This document shows, in pieces, positions 18,284 through 27,129 of a DNA stretch of 64,000 nucleotides (its first letter is position 1; each line of letters starts with the position of its first letter). Both the position numbers and the translations under genes were made by a program. The notes beneath the pieces are model-generated. The model saw only the letters and a list, made by a program, of their open reading frames with translations, did not search any database and was not told the DNA's origin. Source of the DNA: Geomonas sp. Red32 (GTDB lineage Bacteria; Desulfobacterota; Desulfuromonadia; Geobacterales; Geobacteraceae); contig NZ_JAKLOY010000001.1 of assembly GCF_023652955.1 (NCBI RefSeq), forward strand, positions 186,001-250,000, in the 5' to 3' direction.

Positions 18284-19666
18284 ATGCTCGAAAAACGCAT
18301 CCTCGATGAACTGAAAGAGATAGTGGGCGCCGGCAATTTCGCTACCGGCGCGCAGGAGTTGGTCTGCTACGGCTACGACGCCACCCAGATGGAATTCCTT
18401 CCCGACTGCGTGGTGCATCCGGCCGATCCGGAAGAGGTATCCCGCATCCTCAAGCTCGCCAACAAGGAAGGGTTCCCGGTCTTCCCCCGCGGGGCAGGAA
18501 GCGGCTTCACCGGCGGGGCGTTGCCCAAAGGGGGCGGCGTGGTGCTGGTAACCACCCGGATGAACCGCATCCTGAGGATCGACACCGACAACCTGGTCGC
18601 CGAGGTCGAGCCCGGCGTGGTGACCGAGGCCTTCCAGATGGCGGTCGAAAAGCTCGGCCTCTTCTATCCCCCCGATCCCGCCTCCTTGAAATTCTCCACC
18701 GTCGGCGGGAACGTCGCCGAGTGTGCCGGCGGCCCCCGCGCCGTCAAGTACGGCGTCACCAAGGACTTCGTGATGGGACTCGAGGTGGTGCTCCCGACCG
18801 GCGAGATCATCCGCACCGGCGGCGAGACCGTGAAAGGGGTGGTCGGCTACGACCTCACCAAGCTGCTGTGCGGCTCGGAAGGGACGCTGGGGGTGATCAC
18901 CAAGATCATCTTCAAACTCCTCCCCTACCCGGCTTCCAAGAAGACCATGCTGACCATCTTCGACTCCATCGACGGCGCGGCCCGGGCGGTCTCCACTATT
19001 ATTAAAGGGAAAATCATCCCGACCACCCTGGAGTTCATGGACCATGCAACCCTGACCTGCGTTGAGCGGCGCTTCAACCTCGGCATCCCCGAGGAAGGGC
19101 GCGCGGTGCTCCTCATCGAGGTGGACGGCGACCCGGACCTGATCGAGAAGCAGGCCAACCAGATCCACGACCTGATCAAGCCGCTTGGGCTCGTGCAGTT
19201 CCGGGTGGCCAAGGACGCCGCCGAGAGCGAGGAACTCTGGCGGGTGCGCCGGCTGGTTTCTCCGTCTCTGCGCGACGTGAACCCGGACAAGTTCAACGAG
19301 GACATCGTGGTCCCGAGGAGCAAGGTCCCCGACGTCATCCGGAAGATCGAGCAGATCCAGACCCGCTACGAGATCCCGATCGTCAACTTCGGTCACGCGG
19401 GCGACGGCAACATCCACGTGAACATCATGATCGACAAGTCGGTCCCCGGACAACTGGAGAAGGCGCACGAGGCGATCAAGGAGGTCTTCCAGGCGGCCCT
19501 CGACCTGGGCGGCACCATGTCGGGAGAGCACGGCGTCGGGCTCGCCAAGCAGCCCTTCATCCCGATGGAGCTCTCGGCCGACCAGGTCGCCGCCATGAAG
19601 GCCATCAAAAGGGCGCTCGACCCCAAGAACATCCTCAACCCGGGGAAGATGCTGCCACTCGACTAG
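18284..19666 (+). CDS. glcD: FAD-linked 2-hydroxyacid oxidase (GlcD / D-lactate dehydrogenase type)
   Basis: The 460-residue protein has a PCMH-type FAD domain (PRGAGSGFTGGALPKGGG at about 66-84, and FSTVGGNVAECAGG near 134-147). Its FAD-oxidase C-terminal domain contains FGHAGDGNIHVN and SGEHGVGLAKQPF. GlcD-type flavoproteins oxidise glycolate or D-lactate and pass electrons through a GlcF-like Fe-S subunit to the quinone pool. The gene is followed after 85 bases by just such a subunit. A LarA-type racemase precedes it, which favours lactate as substrate. Length is normal. Confidence 0.88.
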   Translation: MLEKRILDELKEIVGAGNFATGAQELVCYGYDATQMEFLPDCVVHPADPEEVSRILKLANKEGFPVFPRGAGSGFTGGALPKGGGVVLVTTRMNRILRIDTDNLVAEVEPGVVTEAFQMAVEKLGLFYPPDPASLKFSTVGGNVAECAGGPRAVKYGVTKDFVMGLEVVLPTGEIIRTGGETVKGVVGYDLTKLLCGSEGTLGVITKIIFKLLPYPASKKTMLTIFDSIDGAARAVSTIIKGKIIPTTLEFMDHATLTCVERRFNLGIPEEGRAVLLIEVDGDPDLIEKQANQIHDLIKPLGLVQFRVAKDAAESEELWRVRRLVSPSLRDVNPDKFNEDIVVPRSKVPDVIRKIEQIQTRYEIPIVNFGHAGDGNIHVNIMIDKSVPGQLEKAHEAIKEVFQAALDLGGTMSGEHGVGLAKQPFIPMELSADQVAAMKAIKRALDPKNILNPGKMLPLD

Positions 19667-19751
19667 TCAAATCGGACCGGTCAGCCGGATCCGACCGATC
19701 GGTCTGATGGGGTCGGACGTCATAGGTCAGAGAGAAGGAAAGAGAAAAGAG

Positions 19752-21032
19752 ATGTCCAAAAAGCAGAACGACCCGCTCGAGCGGGTGCAAAGCGAACTCA
19801 AGAAATGCGTAAAATGCGGCGCCTGCCGTGCCCACTGCCCGGCCTTCGCCACCTTCCAGCGCGAGCCCGCCACCGCCCGCGGCAAGGTCGCCCTCGCCCA
19901 GCACGTGGCCCGCGGCGACATGCCGCTCGACGACGGCACTTACGCTGCCATGTCCAAGTGTCTTTTGTGCGGCTCCTGCGTGGAGAAGTGCCCGAACCAG
20001 GTCCCCACCGACGAGATCGTCATCGCCGCCCGCGAGGCGCTCGCCCAGCGGCGCGGCCTCACCACCTTCCACAAGGCGGTCGGCCAGGTCATCAAGAACA
20101 GAAAGCTCATGAAGATGGGGGCGCTCGCCTCTGCCATCCTCGGTCCGCTCTTCTTCCGCAAGGTCCCGGCCACCTCGGGCTTAAGGCTCCGTTTCCCGAT
20201 CCCCTTCCTGGGGGGGACACGCCACATCCCCGAGATCGCCCGCCACCCCTTCATGACCCGCCACCCGGAGGTCATCGAGGGTGAACCCGGCAAGCCGCGC
20301 ATCGTCTTCTTCGTCGGCTGCATGACCAACTTCGTCTACACCGGCATCGGCGAGGCCACCCTCGCCCTCTTCAAGCACCTGGGCTGCACCGTCATCATCC
20401 CGCATGACCAGCAGTGCTGCGGCCTTCCCGGCATGTCCGGGGGCGACCTCGAAACCGTCCGCGAGCTCGCGGAAAGAAACCTGGCCGCCATGGAGCGCCA
20501 CCAGGCGGACTACGTGATGACCGCCTGCGCCACCTGCGGGGGAGCCCTCCACAAACTCTACCCGCTGGTAATCGGGAAAAGGAACCCGGAGCTTAAAGCG
20601 CGCCTGCAGGCTTTGGCGGACAAGACCATGGACGCCACCGTCCTTCTCCAGAAGCTCGGCCTCGACCCGTCGGTGACCGGCGAGGGGGAATCGCTCAAGA
20701 TCACCTACCACGATCCCTGCCATCACCGGACGGCCGGCATCACCAAGCAGCCGCGCACCATGCTGAAAGCCACTCCCGGCATCGAGATCGCCGAGATGGA
20801 AGGGGCCGACCGCTGCTGCGGGCTGGGCGGCACCTTCAACGTCTACCACTACGAAAGCTCCCTTGACATCAACGCATCCAAGACCGCCGCCATCCAGGCC
20901 ACCGGCGCCGACTGCGTGGTCACCGGCTGCCCCGGCTGCATCATGCAGCTCTCCGACGGTCTCAAGCAGAAAGGTGATAAAACAAAGGTTCTCCATACCG
21001 TGGAACTTCTCGCCAGAAAACTGGGGCGCTGA
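19752..21032 (+). CDS. glcF: Fe-S subunit of lactate/glycolate oxidase (GlcF-like)
   Basis: The 426-residue protein has two N-terminal 4Fe-4S clusters (CVKCGACRAHCP and CLLCGSCVEKCP) and two C-terminal cysteine-rich CCG domains (DQQCCGLPG and DRCCGLGGTF). This is the GlcF / heterodisulfide-reductase-D-like layout. It is expected to take electrons from the upstream flavoprotein and deliver them to menaquinone at the membrane. The start at 19752 is preferred over an in-frame ATG at 19707, whose extra residues look unconserved. The gap before it holds a decayed tandem of TCGGAC-like words. Confidence 0.88.
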   Translation: MSKKQNDPLERVQSELKKCVKCGACRAHCPAFATFQREPATARGKVALAQHVARGDMPLDDGTYAAMSKCLLCGSCVEKCPNQVPTDEIVIAAREALAQRRGLTTFHKAVGQVIKNRKLMKMGALASAILGPLFFRKVPATSGLRLRFPIPFLGGTRHIPEIARHPFMTRHPEVIEGEPGKPRIVFFVGCMTNFVYTGIGEATLALFKHLGCTVIIPHDQQCCGLPGMSGGDLETVRELAERNLAAMERHQADYVMTACATCGGALHKLYPLVIGKRNPELKARLQALADKTMDATVLLQKLGLDPSVTGEGESLKITYHDPCHHRTAGITKQPRTMLKATPGIEIAEMEGADRCCGLGGTFNVYHYESSLDINASKTAAIQATGADCVVTGCPGCIMQLSDGLKQKGDKTKVLHTVELLARKLGR

Positions 21033-21060
21033 CGGGGTTTCCCCCGCAGCGCCTTTTTTT
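21025..21060 (+). terminator. Intrinsic terminator overlapping the glcF stop codon
   Basis: GGCGCTG pairs with CAGCGCC and CGGGG with CCCCG around TTT, followed by seven T residues. The stem begins inside the last codons. Confidence 0.9.
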
Positions 21061-21132
21061 CACTCCCGCCAAACTTCCCCGCCGCAACTACCTGTTCCGC
21101 CGAATTTTCTTCCGTATACGCCGTTTTTCTTA

Positions 21133-21161
21133 TTGACTTTTCCCGAGCAAAACCTTATTTA
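21133..21161 (+). promoter_or_regulatory. Sigma-70 promoter giving a long leader before the carboxylase operon
   Basis: TTGACT at 21133-21138 and TATTTA at 21156-21161 are 17 bases apart in an AT-rich patch. Transcription from here would leave about 450 bases of leader before the first downstream start codon. Confidence 0.5.
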
Positions 21162-21167
21162 CTTTTA

Positions 21168-21626
21168 CGTTCACTTTCCCCGAAAATCGTGTTCTATTTT
21201 TGCGCATACCACTGGCTCAAAAAGCGATGCCGGCGGCACTGAACAGCGCAAGTGACTGTTATTTGGAATGTTATAGAAAAAACTGCCGCTCAGAACACCG
21301 AGTCAGGGGTCTTATCTACCGGCTTCAACACCGATTGTCTCACCGCAACGGCTACCCTTCCTGGCTTCGCGCAGCACAATGCATCGTAGCACCAGTCTCT
21401 CTGACGGCCTCCGGGATGAAACAGTGTCCCGAATAAAACAGCTCACTCAAAATGGGCCAGGCCAACGACTACGCCACCCAACCTGTTGATTTGGCGGGGC
21501 ATCCCGCCAAAAGCCAGGTGAAACGGTGACTGCAAATGGACCAAGACTGCCCTCTGGGGGCTCCGATTTCGCTTACGTGAACCGCTTTTTTGTTTTAACT
21601 ACCAAAACGGAGGAAGGCAAACCACC
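21168..21626 (+). other. Long non-coding leader with a strong hairpin
   Basis: About 460 bases hold no convincing gene. At about 21480-21519 ACCTG pairs with CAGGT, enclosing TTTGGCGGG paired with CCCGCCAAA around GCAT. No T-run follows. Cobalamin, T-box and c-di-GMP riboswitch landmarks were looked for by eye and not found. It could be an uncharacterised leader RNA, or simply spacer. Confidence 0.35.
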
Positions 21627-21692
21627 ATGACCACTTTTAAGCAGCAGATGGAAAATCCCACCCATCGGAAGGATACCCGCAATGTCCATTAA
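21627..21692 (+). CDS. 21-residue leader peptide overlapping the carboxylase start
   Basis: An ATG at 21627, preceded by GGAGGAAGG, opens a 21-codon frame. Its TAA stop (21690-21692) lies just inside the next gene, whose ATG is at 21682. The ribosome-binding site is the best in this region, so ribosomes probably translate it and may couple to the carboxylase start. The peptide ([10 protein letters not shown]...) matches no family known to me. It may be a regulatory upstream frame or an old start region of the carboxylase. Confidence 0.45.
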   Translation: MTTFKQQMENPTHRKDTRNVH

Positions 21693-23406
21693 AATGATCA
21701 AGCCCACCCTGAAGAACCCCTTCGAGAAGGCAGAAAAGGTCGAGTTCAACATCCCGGGCGAGATATCGCGCGCCACGGGCGGCTACGAGGAGGCGATGAA
21801 GGAAGGTCACGACCTTATCCAGCGCCCCATCAAGTCGGTCAGCATCGACCAGATCGAGAAACAGCACTTCAAGAAGCGTATGACCGTCTGGGAGAGGATC
21901 CGCGTCCTCACCGAGGAAGAGCCGAACATCCTGTTCCAGAACTGGGGCAAGAATCTTGACGGCGCCTCGCTGGTCACCGGCATCCTGAACGTCCAGGGCC
22001 GCGACGTCGCCATCTACGGCCACGACTTCACCGTGCGCGCCGGCTCCATGGACGCCACCAACGGCAACAAGCTCGCGAGGCTCATGTACATGGCCGGCGA
22101 GAAGGGTATCCCGGTCATCGGCATGAACGACTCGGCCGGCGCCTTCGTCCCCGCCGGGGTCGGCGGTCTCGACGGCTACGCCGAAGTCTTCACCGCGCTC
22201 AGGAAGATCAGCGGCGTGGTCCCCTCCATCATGTGCATGTTCGGCTTCAACGCAGGCGGCGGTTCCTACCTCCCGCGCCAGGGGAGCTTCGTCATCCAGC
22301 CCAAGGACACCTTCTTCGGCCTGACCGGCCCGGGGGTCGTGAAAAGCGTGCTCGGCGAGGACGTCACCCCCGAGGAACTGGGCGGACCCAACGTCCACAG
22401 CCAGACCGGCGTCGCCGACCTGACCGCCGAGGACGAGGTCGGGGCGCTGCGCCTCGCGATCCAACTCCTCAGCTACATCCCGGACAACAACTCGGTGCTG
22501 GCTCCGTTCCAGGCCACCAGCGACCCCCTGGACCGCAAGACCTGGGAGATCAACACCCTCTTGAAGAAGGCATTCAACTCCCCGACCGGCTTCAACACCC
22601 CGTTCGACGTCTCCATCATCATCCAGCAGATCTGCGACCACGGCGACTACTTCGAGATCCAGCCGACCCGCGCCCGTAACGTCGTCACCGCCTTCGGCCG
22701 CCTCGGCGGCAACGTGGTCGGTTTCGTGGCCAACAACTCCGCGGTGGACTCCGGCCAGATCGACTGCGACGCCGCCTACAAGATCGCCCGCTTCAACCGC
22801 TTCTGCAACATCTACAACATTCCGATAATTTTCATGGAAGACACCACCGGCTTCCTCCCGGGGCGCGAGCAGGAGGCACGCGGCATCGTCCAGGCCGGCC
22901 GCGCCATGCTCGACTCCATCGTCGACATCCGCACCCCGAGGATCCTCCTCATCCTGAGAAACGCCTACGGCGGCGCCTACGCCTCCTACAACAACTACCC
23001 GACCGGCGCCGACCTGGTCCTTGCCCTCCCCACCACCCGCCTCGCCGTCATGGGCCCGGCCGGTAAGGAGTTCGTCTACAAGAACGAGCTCAGGAAGATC
23101 AGGACCGAAGTGGTCGAGCGCGTCAAGCGCGGCACCCAGGAGCGGATCGACGCCGGCGTGAAGCCGGATGCCGCCAAGGCCGACGCCGAGAAGGAAGCTG
23201 CCGACTGGTTGAGGGCCGAGGAGGCCGTTCTCAACAGCCGCTACGAGAAGGAGCTCATGAACCCGAAAGAGGCGCTCTCGCTCGGCTCCATCTCCTCGCT
23301 CGTCATGCCGACCGACCTCAGGAAAGTGCTGGGCGAAAACCTCAACTTCTTCCTGCGCCACTACAAACCGGGGCCGATGCAGGCCGTCCAGAGGGAGTTC
23401 CACTAA
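21682..23406 (+). CDS. Acyl-CoA carboxylase carboxyltransferase subunit (propionyl/methylmalonyl-CoA type)
   Basis: The 574-residue protein has the double crotonase-like fold of biotin-dependent carboxyltransferases. The N-half shows [20 protein letters not shown] and [12 protein letters not shown]; the C-half shows EDTTGFLPG and [11 protein letters not shown]. The enzyme would move carboxyl from biotin to an acyl-CoA. It is longer and more divergent than standard PccB/AccD5 (about 510 residues). The biotin carboxylase gene starts at its stop codon, and mutase and epimerase genes follow, so propionyl-CoA / methylmalonyl-CoA is the likely pair. A weak GGAAGG precedes the ATG. Confidence 0.85.
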   Translation: MSIKMIKPTLKNPFEKAEKVEFNIPGEISRATGGYEEAMKEGHDLIQRPIKSVSIDQIEKQHFKKRMTVWERIRVLTEEEPNILFQNWGKNLDGASLVTGILNVQGRDVAIYGHDFTVRAGSMDATNGNKLARLMYMAGEKGIPVIGMNDSAGAFVPAGVGGLDGYAEVFTALRKISGVVPSIMCMFGFNAGGGSYLPRQGSFVIQPKDTFFGLTGPGVVKSVLGEDVTPEELGGPNVHSQTGVADLTAEDEVGALRLAIQLLSYIPDNNSVLAPFQATSDPLDRKTWEINTLLKKAFNSPTGFNTPFDVSIIIQQICDHGDYFEIQPTRARNVVTAFGRLGGNVVGFVANNSAVDSGQIDCDAAYKIARFNRFCNIYNIPIIFMEDTTGFLPGREQEARGIVQAGRAMLDSIVDIRTPRILLILRNAYGGAYASYNNYPTGADLVLALPTTRLAVMGPAGKEFVYKNELRKIRTEVVERVKRGTQERIDAGVKPDAAKADAEKEAADWLRAEEAVLNSRYEKELMNPKEALSLGSISSLVMPTDLRKVLGENLNFFLRHYKPGPMQAVQREFH

Positions 23407-26396
23407 TGACTACTCTTAATATCGGAATGGGGACCGCTGGCGAACAGAAGGGCTTCGGCCACCAGGAGCGCCCGCTGCGTCTATTAAACGTCGAGAGGAA
23501 GCCGATGTCACACGATAACTACGCCAATAACCCGCTGGTCCACCGCGACCGGCGGCTTTCCAAGTCCACCTCCGCCTGGGTCCGCTCGTTCTCCAGCGAA
23601 GACCTCAAGCCTTTGATCGTCTGTCGTGGCCCGATCCGCATGGAGGCCATGGACGTCTACCAGGAGATGGGAATCACCCACTACGGCATCCTCCTCTCCG
23701 AGAAGGACTCCATCGTCTATGCCAACGCCCTGGCCCCCGAGCTCAGGAAATTGACCGATTCGACCCGCGTGCACCGGGTGCCCGACTACACCGGCGCCTC
23801 CAAGGAGGAGCGCGTCGAGCGTATCCACCAGATCATCCAGATCGCGCTCGATAACGGCTACGACTCCATCTTCGCCGGCTACGGCTTCATGGCCGAGGAC
23901 GACGAGTTCGTCGGCGCCATCGAGCAGGCGGGGCTGAAGTTCATCGGCCCCTGCGCCGCCACCCAGGCCGGCGCCGGCAAGAAGGACGAGGCGAAGAGGA
24001 CCGCGCTGTCGGTGAACGTCTCGGTCACCCCGGGTATCGACAACGTCACCGCCAAGACCCTGGTCAAGAAGCACCCGAGCCGCGACAAGCTGCTGGCCCT
24101 GATCAAGTCCCACGCTCTCGAGTGCGACCAGGAGGCGGTCAAGAAGGCTGACTCCCTCGAAGACCTGGCCGACCTGGTCCTCTACGCATCCTACGCCAAG
24201 GGGATCGACCTCTTCTCCATCGAGGAGCTCTGCGCCCAGGTGCAGGAGGAAGTGACCGGGATGCTGAAGAAGTTCCCGCAGAGCCGCGTCCGTCTGAAGG
24301 CGATCGGCGGCGGCGGCGGCAAAGGGCAGCGGCTTTTGGGCGCTTCCCTTCTGAACGAGAAAAACGCCACCGACGCGATGATCGCCAAGGAGGCGGCCGA
24401 GGCCCCGGCCCTCGTGCGCGAGATCCTCAACGAGGTAAAAGCCAACGGCATCGGCGACAACAAGAACGTGCTGGTCGAGCTCAACATCGAGCAGACCCGC
24501 CACAACGAGATCCAGCTCCTCGGTAACGGCGAGTGGTGCATCGCCTTGGGCGGCCGCGACTGCTCCCTGCAGATGCACGAGCAGAAGCTCCTCGAGGTCT
24601 CCGTCACCCAGGAAGGACTCCTGGCCGCCATCGAGGCCGCCAAGACCGCCGGCCGCACCGCCGAGGTGAAGGCACTCGAGAGCGACCTCGGCGTCCTCAA
24701 AAGGATGGAGGAAGAGTCCGAGCGCTTCGGCAAGGCCGTCGGCCTCGACTCCGCCTCCACCTTCGAGTGCATCGTGGACCGCGACCGCCACTACTTCATG
24801 GAAGTGAACACCAGGATCCAGGTGGAGCACCGCGTCACCGAGCTCTGCTACGCGCTCAAGTTCGCGAACCCCGAGGACGAGAACGACTTCTTCGTGGTGG
24901 AGAGCCTGGTCGAGGCGATGGCCCTTTTGGCCCGCCACAAGAAGCGGGTTCCCAAGCCGCAGCGTTTCGTCCGCTTCAACGCCGCCGTCGAGGCCCGTCT
25001 GAACGCCACCGACGCCTCCCTCTCCCCGCACGCGGGCGGCATGATCCGTTACTGGTCCAAGCCGATCGACGGCGAGATCCGCGACGACCAGGGGATCAGC
25101 ATGGTCAACCCGGACACCAACCTCTTCATGAAGTACAAGGTGGCCGGCGCCTACGACTCCAACATCGCGCTCCTGCTCACCAAGGGTAACGACCGCCTCG
25201 ACAGCTACGAGAAGATGTCGGAAGTGCTGCGTGCCACCACCCTCAGGGGGAGCGACCTGGCCACCAACCTCGAATTCCACTACGGTCTGGTCAACTGGTT
25301 CCTCGGCAGAAACGTGATGGCCAAGCCGACCACCCGCTTCGTGGTCCCTTACCTCACCCTGGTCGGGACCCTCAAGGAAGTGGCCAACAAGATCGACCCG
25401 GTCTACGCCTTCCTGCAGATGAAGAGGCACTACCAGAAGCTGATCACCGACCTCTACGCGAGCGACCCGGAGACCGGCGCCAAGGAAGCGAAGAACATCT
25501 CCACCCTGCTCGACCGGAAAGGGACCCTGATCACCCGCCCGATCGAGAGACTCTTGGGCGACCCGCATCTCCTCTCCGGCTGGCTCTCCATGAACACCAA
25601 GAACTTCCGGATCGACAACGGCAAGGTGGTCTGGCTCCGTAACCCGGTGGGGGTCCTCAACGAGACCTACGAATACCTCCACATGAACCACCGTCCGCAC
25701 AAGCCGGCCGCCGAGATCATCTGGGGGCACGACAACGAACTCCTGCAGCAGGCGCTCCGTTTCTCCCGCACCATCCGCGAGAAGTTCGGCCTGGCCCGCG
25801 ACGAGTACCACACCCTCCACGAAATCCTCCAGAAGGAGGAGCCGCAGGGAGGCTTCGACGCCGAGACCTGGCAGCAGATCAGAAGCGCCCACTTCGGCTA
25901 CGAGGCAGGCCTCGAGATGCTCGGCATGCTCTTCATGATCGGCCAGCAGACCCGCTTCTGGGATCTCAAGGTCGAGAAAGACCTCGAGATCACCATCCCC
26001 GAGTACCTCCACGATCCGGAGCTGCAGGCCCGCATGAAGAAGGTCCTGGTTCCGCCGCCGGCCACCAAGGCCGACGAGATCGTCGCCGTCTGCGGCGGGA
26101 TGTACTACGGCCAGGAAGCTCCGGGGATGCCGCCGTTCGTTTACGAGGGGATGCACTTCGACAAGGGGCAGCCTTTGTACATCATCGAGGTCATGAAGAT
26201 GTTCAACAAGGTCTACGCACCCTTCTCCGGTACCATCGAGAAGATCCTGATGACCGGCACCGACGGGACCATCGTCTCCAAGGGGCAGCCGCTCTTCAAG
26301 GTCTCCCCGGACGAGAAGTTCGTCGAGGTGGATGCCACCGCAGTGGAGAAGGAGCGCCGCGCCATCACCGCCGAGTACCTGAAGGCCGTCCTCTAG
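23406..26396 (+). CDS. Large biotin carboxylase fused to a biotin carrier domain
   Basis: The 996-residue protein joins an ATP-grasp biotin carboxylase to a C-terminal biotinyl domain. Visible are the N-domain LIVCRGPIRMEAMDVYQEMG, the glycine-rich ATP loop AIGGGGGKGQRLLG, FMEVNTRIQVEHRVTE, and the biotin motif EVMKMF with Lys931. It is about twice the length of usual biotin carboxylases. About 300 residues of unassigned sequence lie between the ATP-grasp core and the carrier. The ATG at 23406 overlaps the carboxyltransferase stop. A second ATG at 23505 with GAGAGGAAG upstream is plausible, since the first 33 residues look unconserved. Confidence 0.85.
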   Translation: MTTLNIGMGTAGEQKGFGHQERPLRLLNVERKPMSHDNYANNPLVHRDRRLSKSTSAWVRSFSSEDLKPLIVCRGPIRMEAMDVYQEMGITHYGILLSEKDSIVYANALAPELRKLTDSTRVHRVPDYTGASKEERVERIHQIIQIALDNGYDSIFAGYGFMAEDDEFVGAIEQAGLKFIGPCAATQAGAGKKDEAKRTALSVNVSVTPGIDNVTAKTLVKKHPSRDKLLALIKSHALECDQEAVKKADSLEDLADLVLYASYAKGIDLFSIEELCAQVQEEVTGMLKKFPQSRVRLKAIGGGGGKGQRLLGASLLNEKNATDAMIAKEAAEAPALVREILNEVKANGIGDNKNVLVELNIEQTRHNEIQLLGNGEWCIALGGRDCSLQMHEQKLLEVSVTQEGLLAAIEAAKTAGRTAEVKALESDLGVLKRMEEESERFGKAVGLDSASTFECIVDRDRHYFMEVNTRIQVEHRVTELCYALKFANPEDENDFFVVESLVEAMALLARHKKRVPKPQRFVRFNAAVEARLNATDASLSPHAGGMIRYWSKPIDGEIRDDQGISMVNPDTNLFMKYKVAGAYDSNIALLLTKGNDRLDSYEKMSEVLRATTLRGSDLATNLEFHYGLVNWFLGRNVMAKPTTRFVVPYLTLVGTLKEVANKIDPVYAFLQMKRHYQKLITDLYASDPETGAKEAKNISTLLDRKGTLITRPIERLLGDPHLLSGWLSMNTKNFRIDNGKVVWLRNPVGVLNETYEYLHMNHRPHKPAAEIIWGHDNELLQQALRFSRTIREKFGLARDEYHTLHEILQKEEPQGGFDAETWQQIRSAHFGYEAGLEMLGMLFMIGQQTRFWDLKVEKDLEITIPEYLHDPELQARMKKVLVPPPATKADEIVAVCGGMYYGQEAPGMPPFVYEGMHFDKGQPLYIIEVMKMFNKVYAPFSGTIEKILMTGTDGTIVSKGQPLFKVSPDEKFVEVDATAVEKERRAITAEYLKAVL

Positions 26397-26417
26397 AGTC
26401 CCCCAGGGCATCAGACG

Positions 26418-26451
26418 CAAAAAGGGCTCCGGATGTCATCATCCGGAGCCC
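26418..26451 (-). terminator. Terminator of the small zinc-ribbon gene
   Basis: GGGCTCCGGATG pairs with CATCCGGAGCCC (12 bp) around TCAT. The T-run lies on the minus-strand side, so it serves the convergent minus-strand gene. Confidence 0.8.
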
Positions 26452-26461
26452 TCTGGTAACC

Positions 26462-26488
26462 GACCCCGGCCAGCCGGGGTCTTTTTTT
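26462..26488 (+). terminator. Terminator of the carboxylase operon
   Basis: GACCCCGGC and GCCGGGGTC form a 9-bp stem around CA, followed by seven T residues. Together with the adjacent hairpin it separates two convergent units. Confidence 0.88.
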
Positions 26489-26499
26489 AGCGCGCCTCG

Positions 26500-26715
26500 T
26501 CAGGCCGCGGCAAAGCAGTAGTTGTCCCCTTCCACCGAAGCGGACAGAGCCTCCATGAAAGAATCGGCCATGGGATCCTTGACGATGGCCATCTGACCGC
26601 GATTGACCGACCAGACCGTGCCGCAGATGTGGCACTCGATCAGACCTTCGATGAACTGACCGGACCGGAGGTCGGTGGTTTCGTTTTCATGGTTTTTGCA
26701 GACGGGGCATTGCAT
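26500..26715 (-). CDS. Small zinc-ribbon-like protein, function unknown
   Basis: The 71-residue protein begins MQCPVCKN and carries a second CHIC pair at about 28-31, spaced like a four-cysteine zinc ribbon. The C-terminal half (VKDPMADSFMEALSASVEGD) is acidic. AAAGGAG sits at the right distance before the ATG and the unit has its own terminator, so it is probably a real gene. No function can be assigned; similar small ribbons act as nucleic-acid or protein adaptors. Confidence 0.65.
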   Translation of the reverse strand: MQCPVCKNHENETTDLRSGQFIEGLIECHICGTVWSVNRGQMAIVKDPMADSFMEALSASVEGDNYCFAAA

Positions 26716-27129
26716 GCTTTTTCTCCTTTTAGCCTTCCGAGACTAGAACGCGTATCAATTTTTTTAAAACTATAGGTAGAGCGGAAAGATTTTTCAAGCT
26801 AAAAAAATCGCCAAAAACCTCTCAAAACAACATGTTAGAGCTTTCCGGCGTTTTGCTGGACAAATCGTCATTTTAAATCTATAAACAAAAATAAAACAAT
26901 CAGCGCCGCCTGCCGCGGCTAGCACGCCGGTAACCTGCTGTTTTTACGTAGGCAAACGAAATAGACCATCATTTTGTAAAATAAAACAACCGCGCGCCCC
27001 TGGCGCCCTTTTCACGTCAACGGTACCGGAAAAAAAATTTTCTTGCCGGCGACATTCGAAAGGTCTAATAAGGTTTTTCAACTCACCGAACGACACAGTC
27101 GCCACTTCACTTGAGGTCAGGAGAGCACC
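26716..27129. other. AT-rich region upstream of methylmalonyl-CoA mutase
   Basis: About 414 bases without a gene, clearly AT-richer than the surroundings. The near-identical words AAAATAAAACAA at about 26888-26899 and AAATAAAACAA at 26979-26989 lie 90 bases apart as direct repeats and may be regulator sites or UP-like elements. Promoters for the two divergent genes should lie here, but no strong hexamer pair was fixed. No cobalamin riboswitch was recognised. Confidence 0.4.

Noticed and set aside
21168..21626. Cobalamin or other known riboswitch upstream of the carboxylase
   Set aside because: The conserved boxes of cobalamin, c-di-GMP (GEMM), glycine and T-box elements were looked for by eye and are absent.
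23508..26420. 970-residue open frame antisense to the biotin carboxylase
   Set aside because: Low-complexity Val/Gly/Asp/Leu sequence opposite a well-supported gene; it crosses the terminator region.
26716..27129. Cobalamin riboswitch upstream of methylmalonyl-CoA mutase
   Set aside because: The region is AT-rich and carries no B12-box-like sequence.
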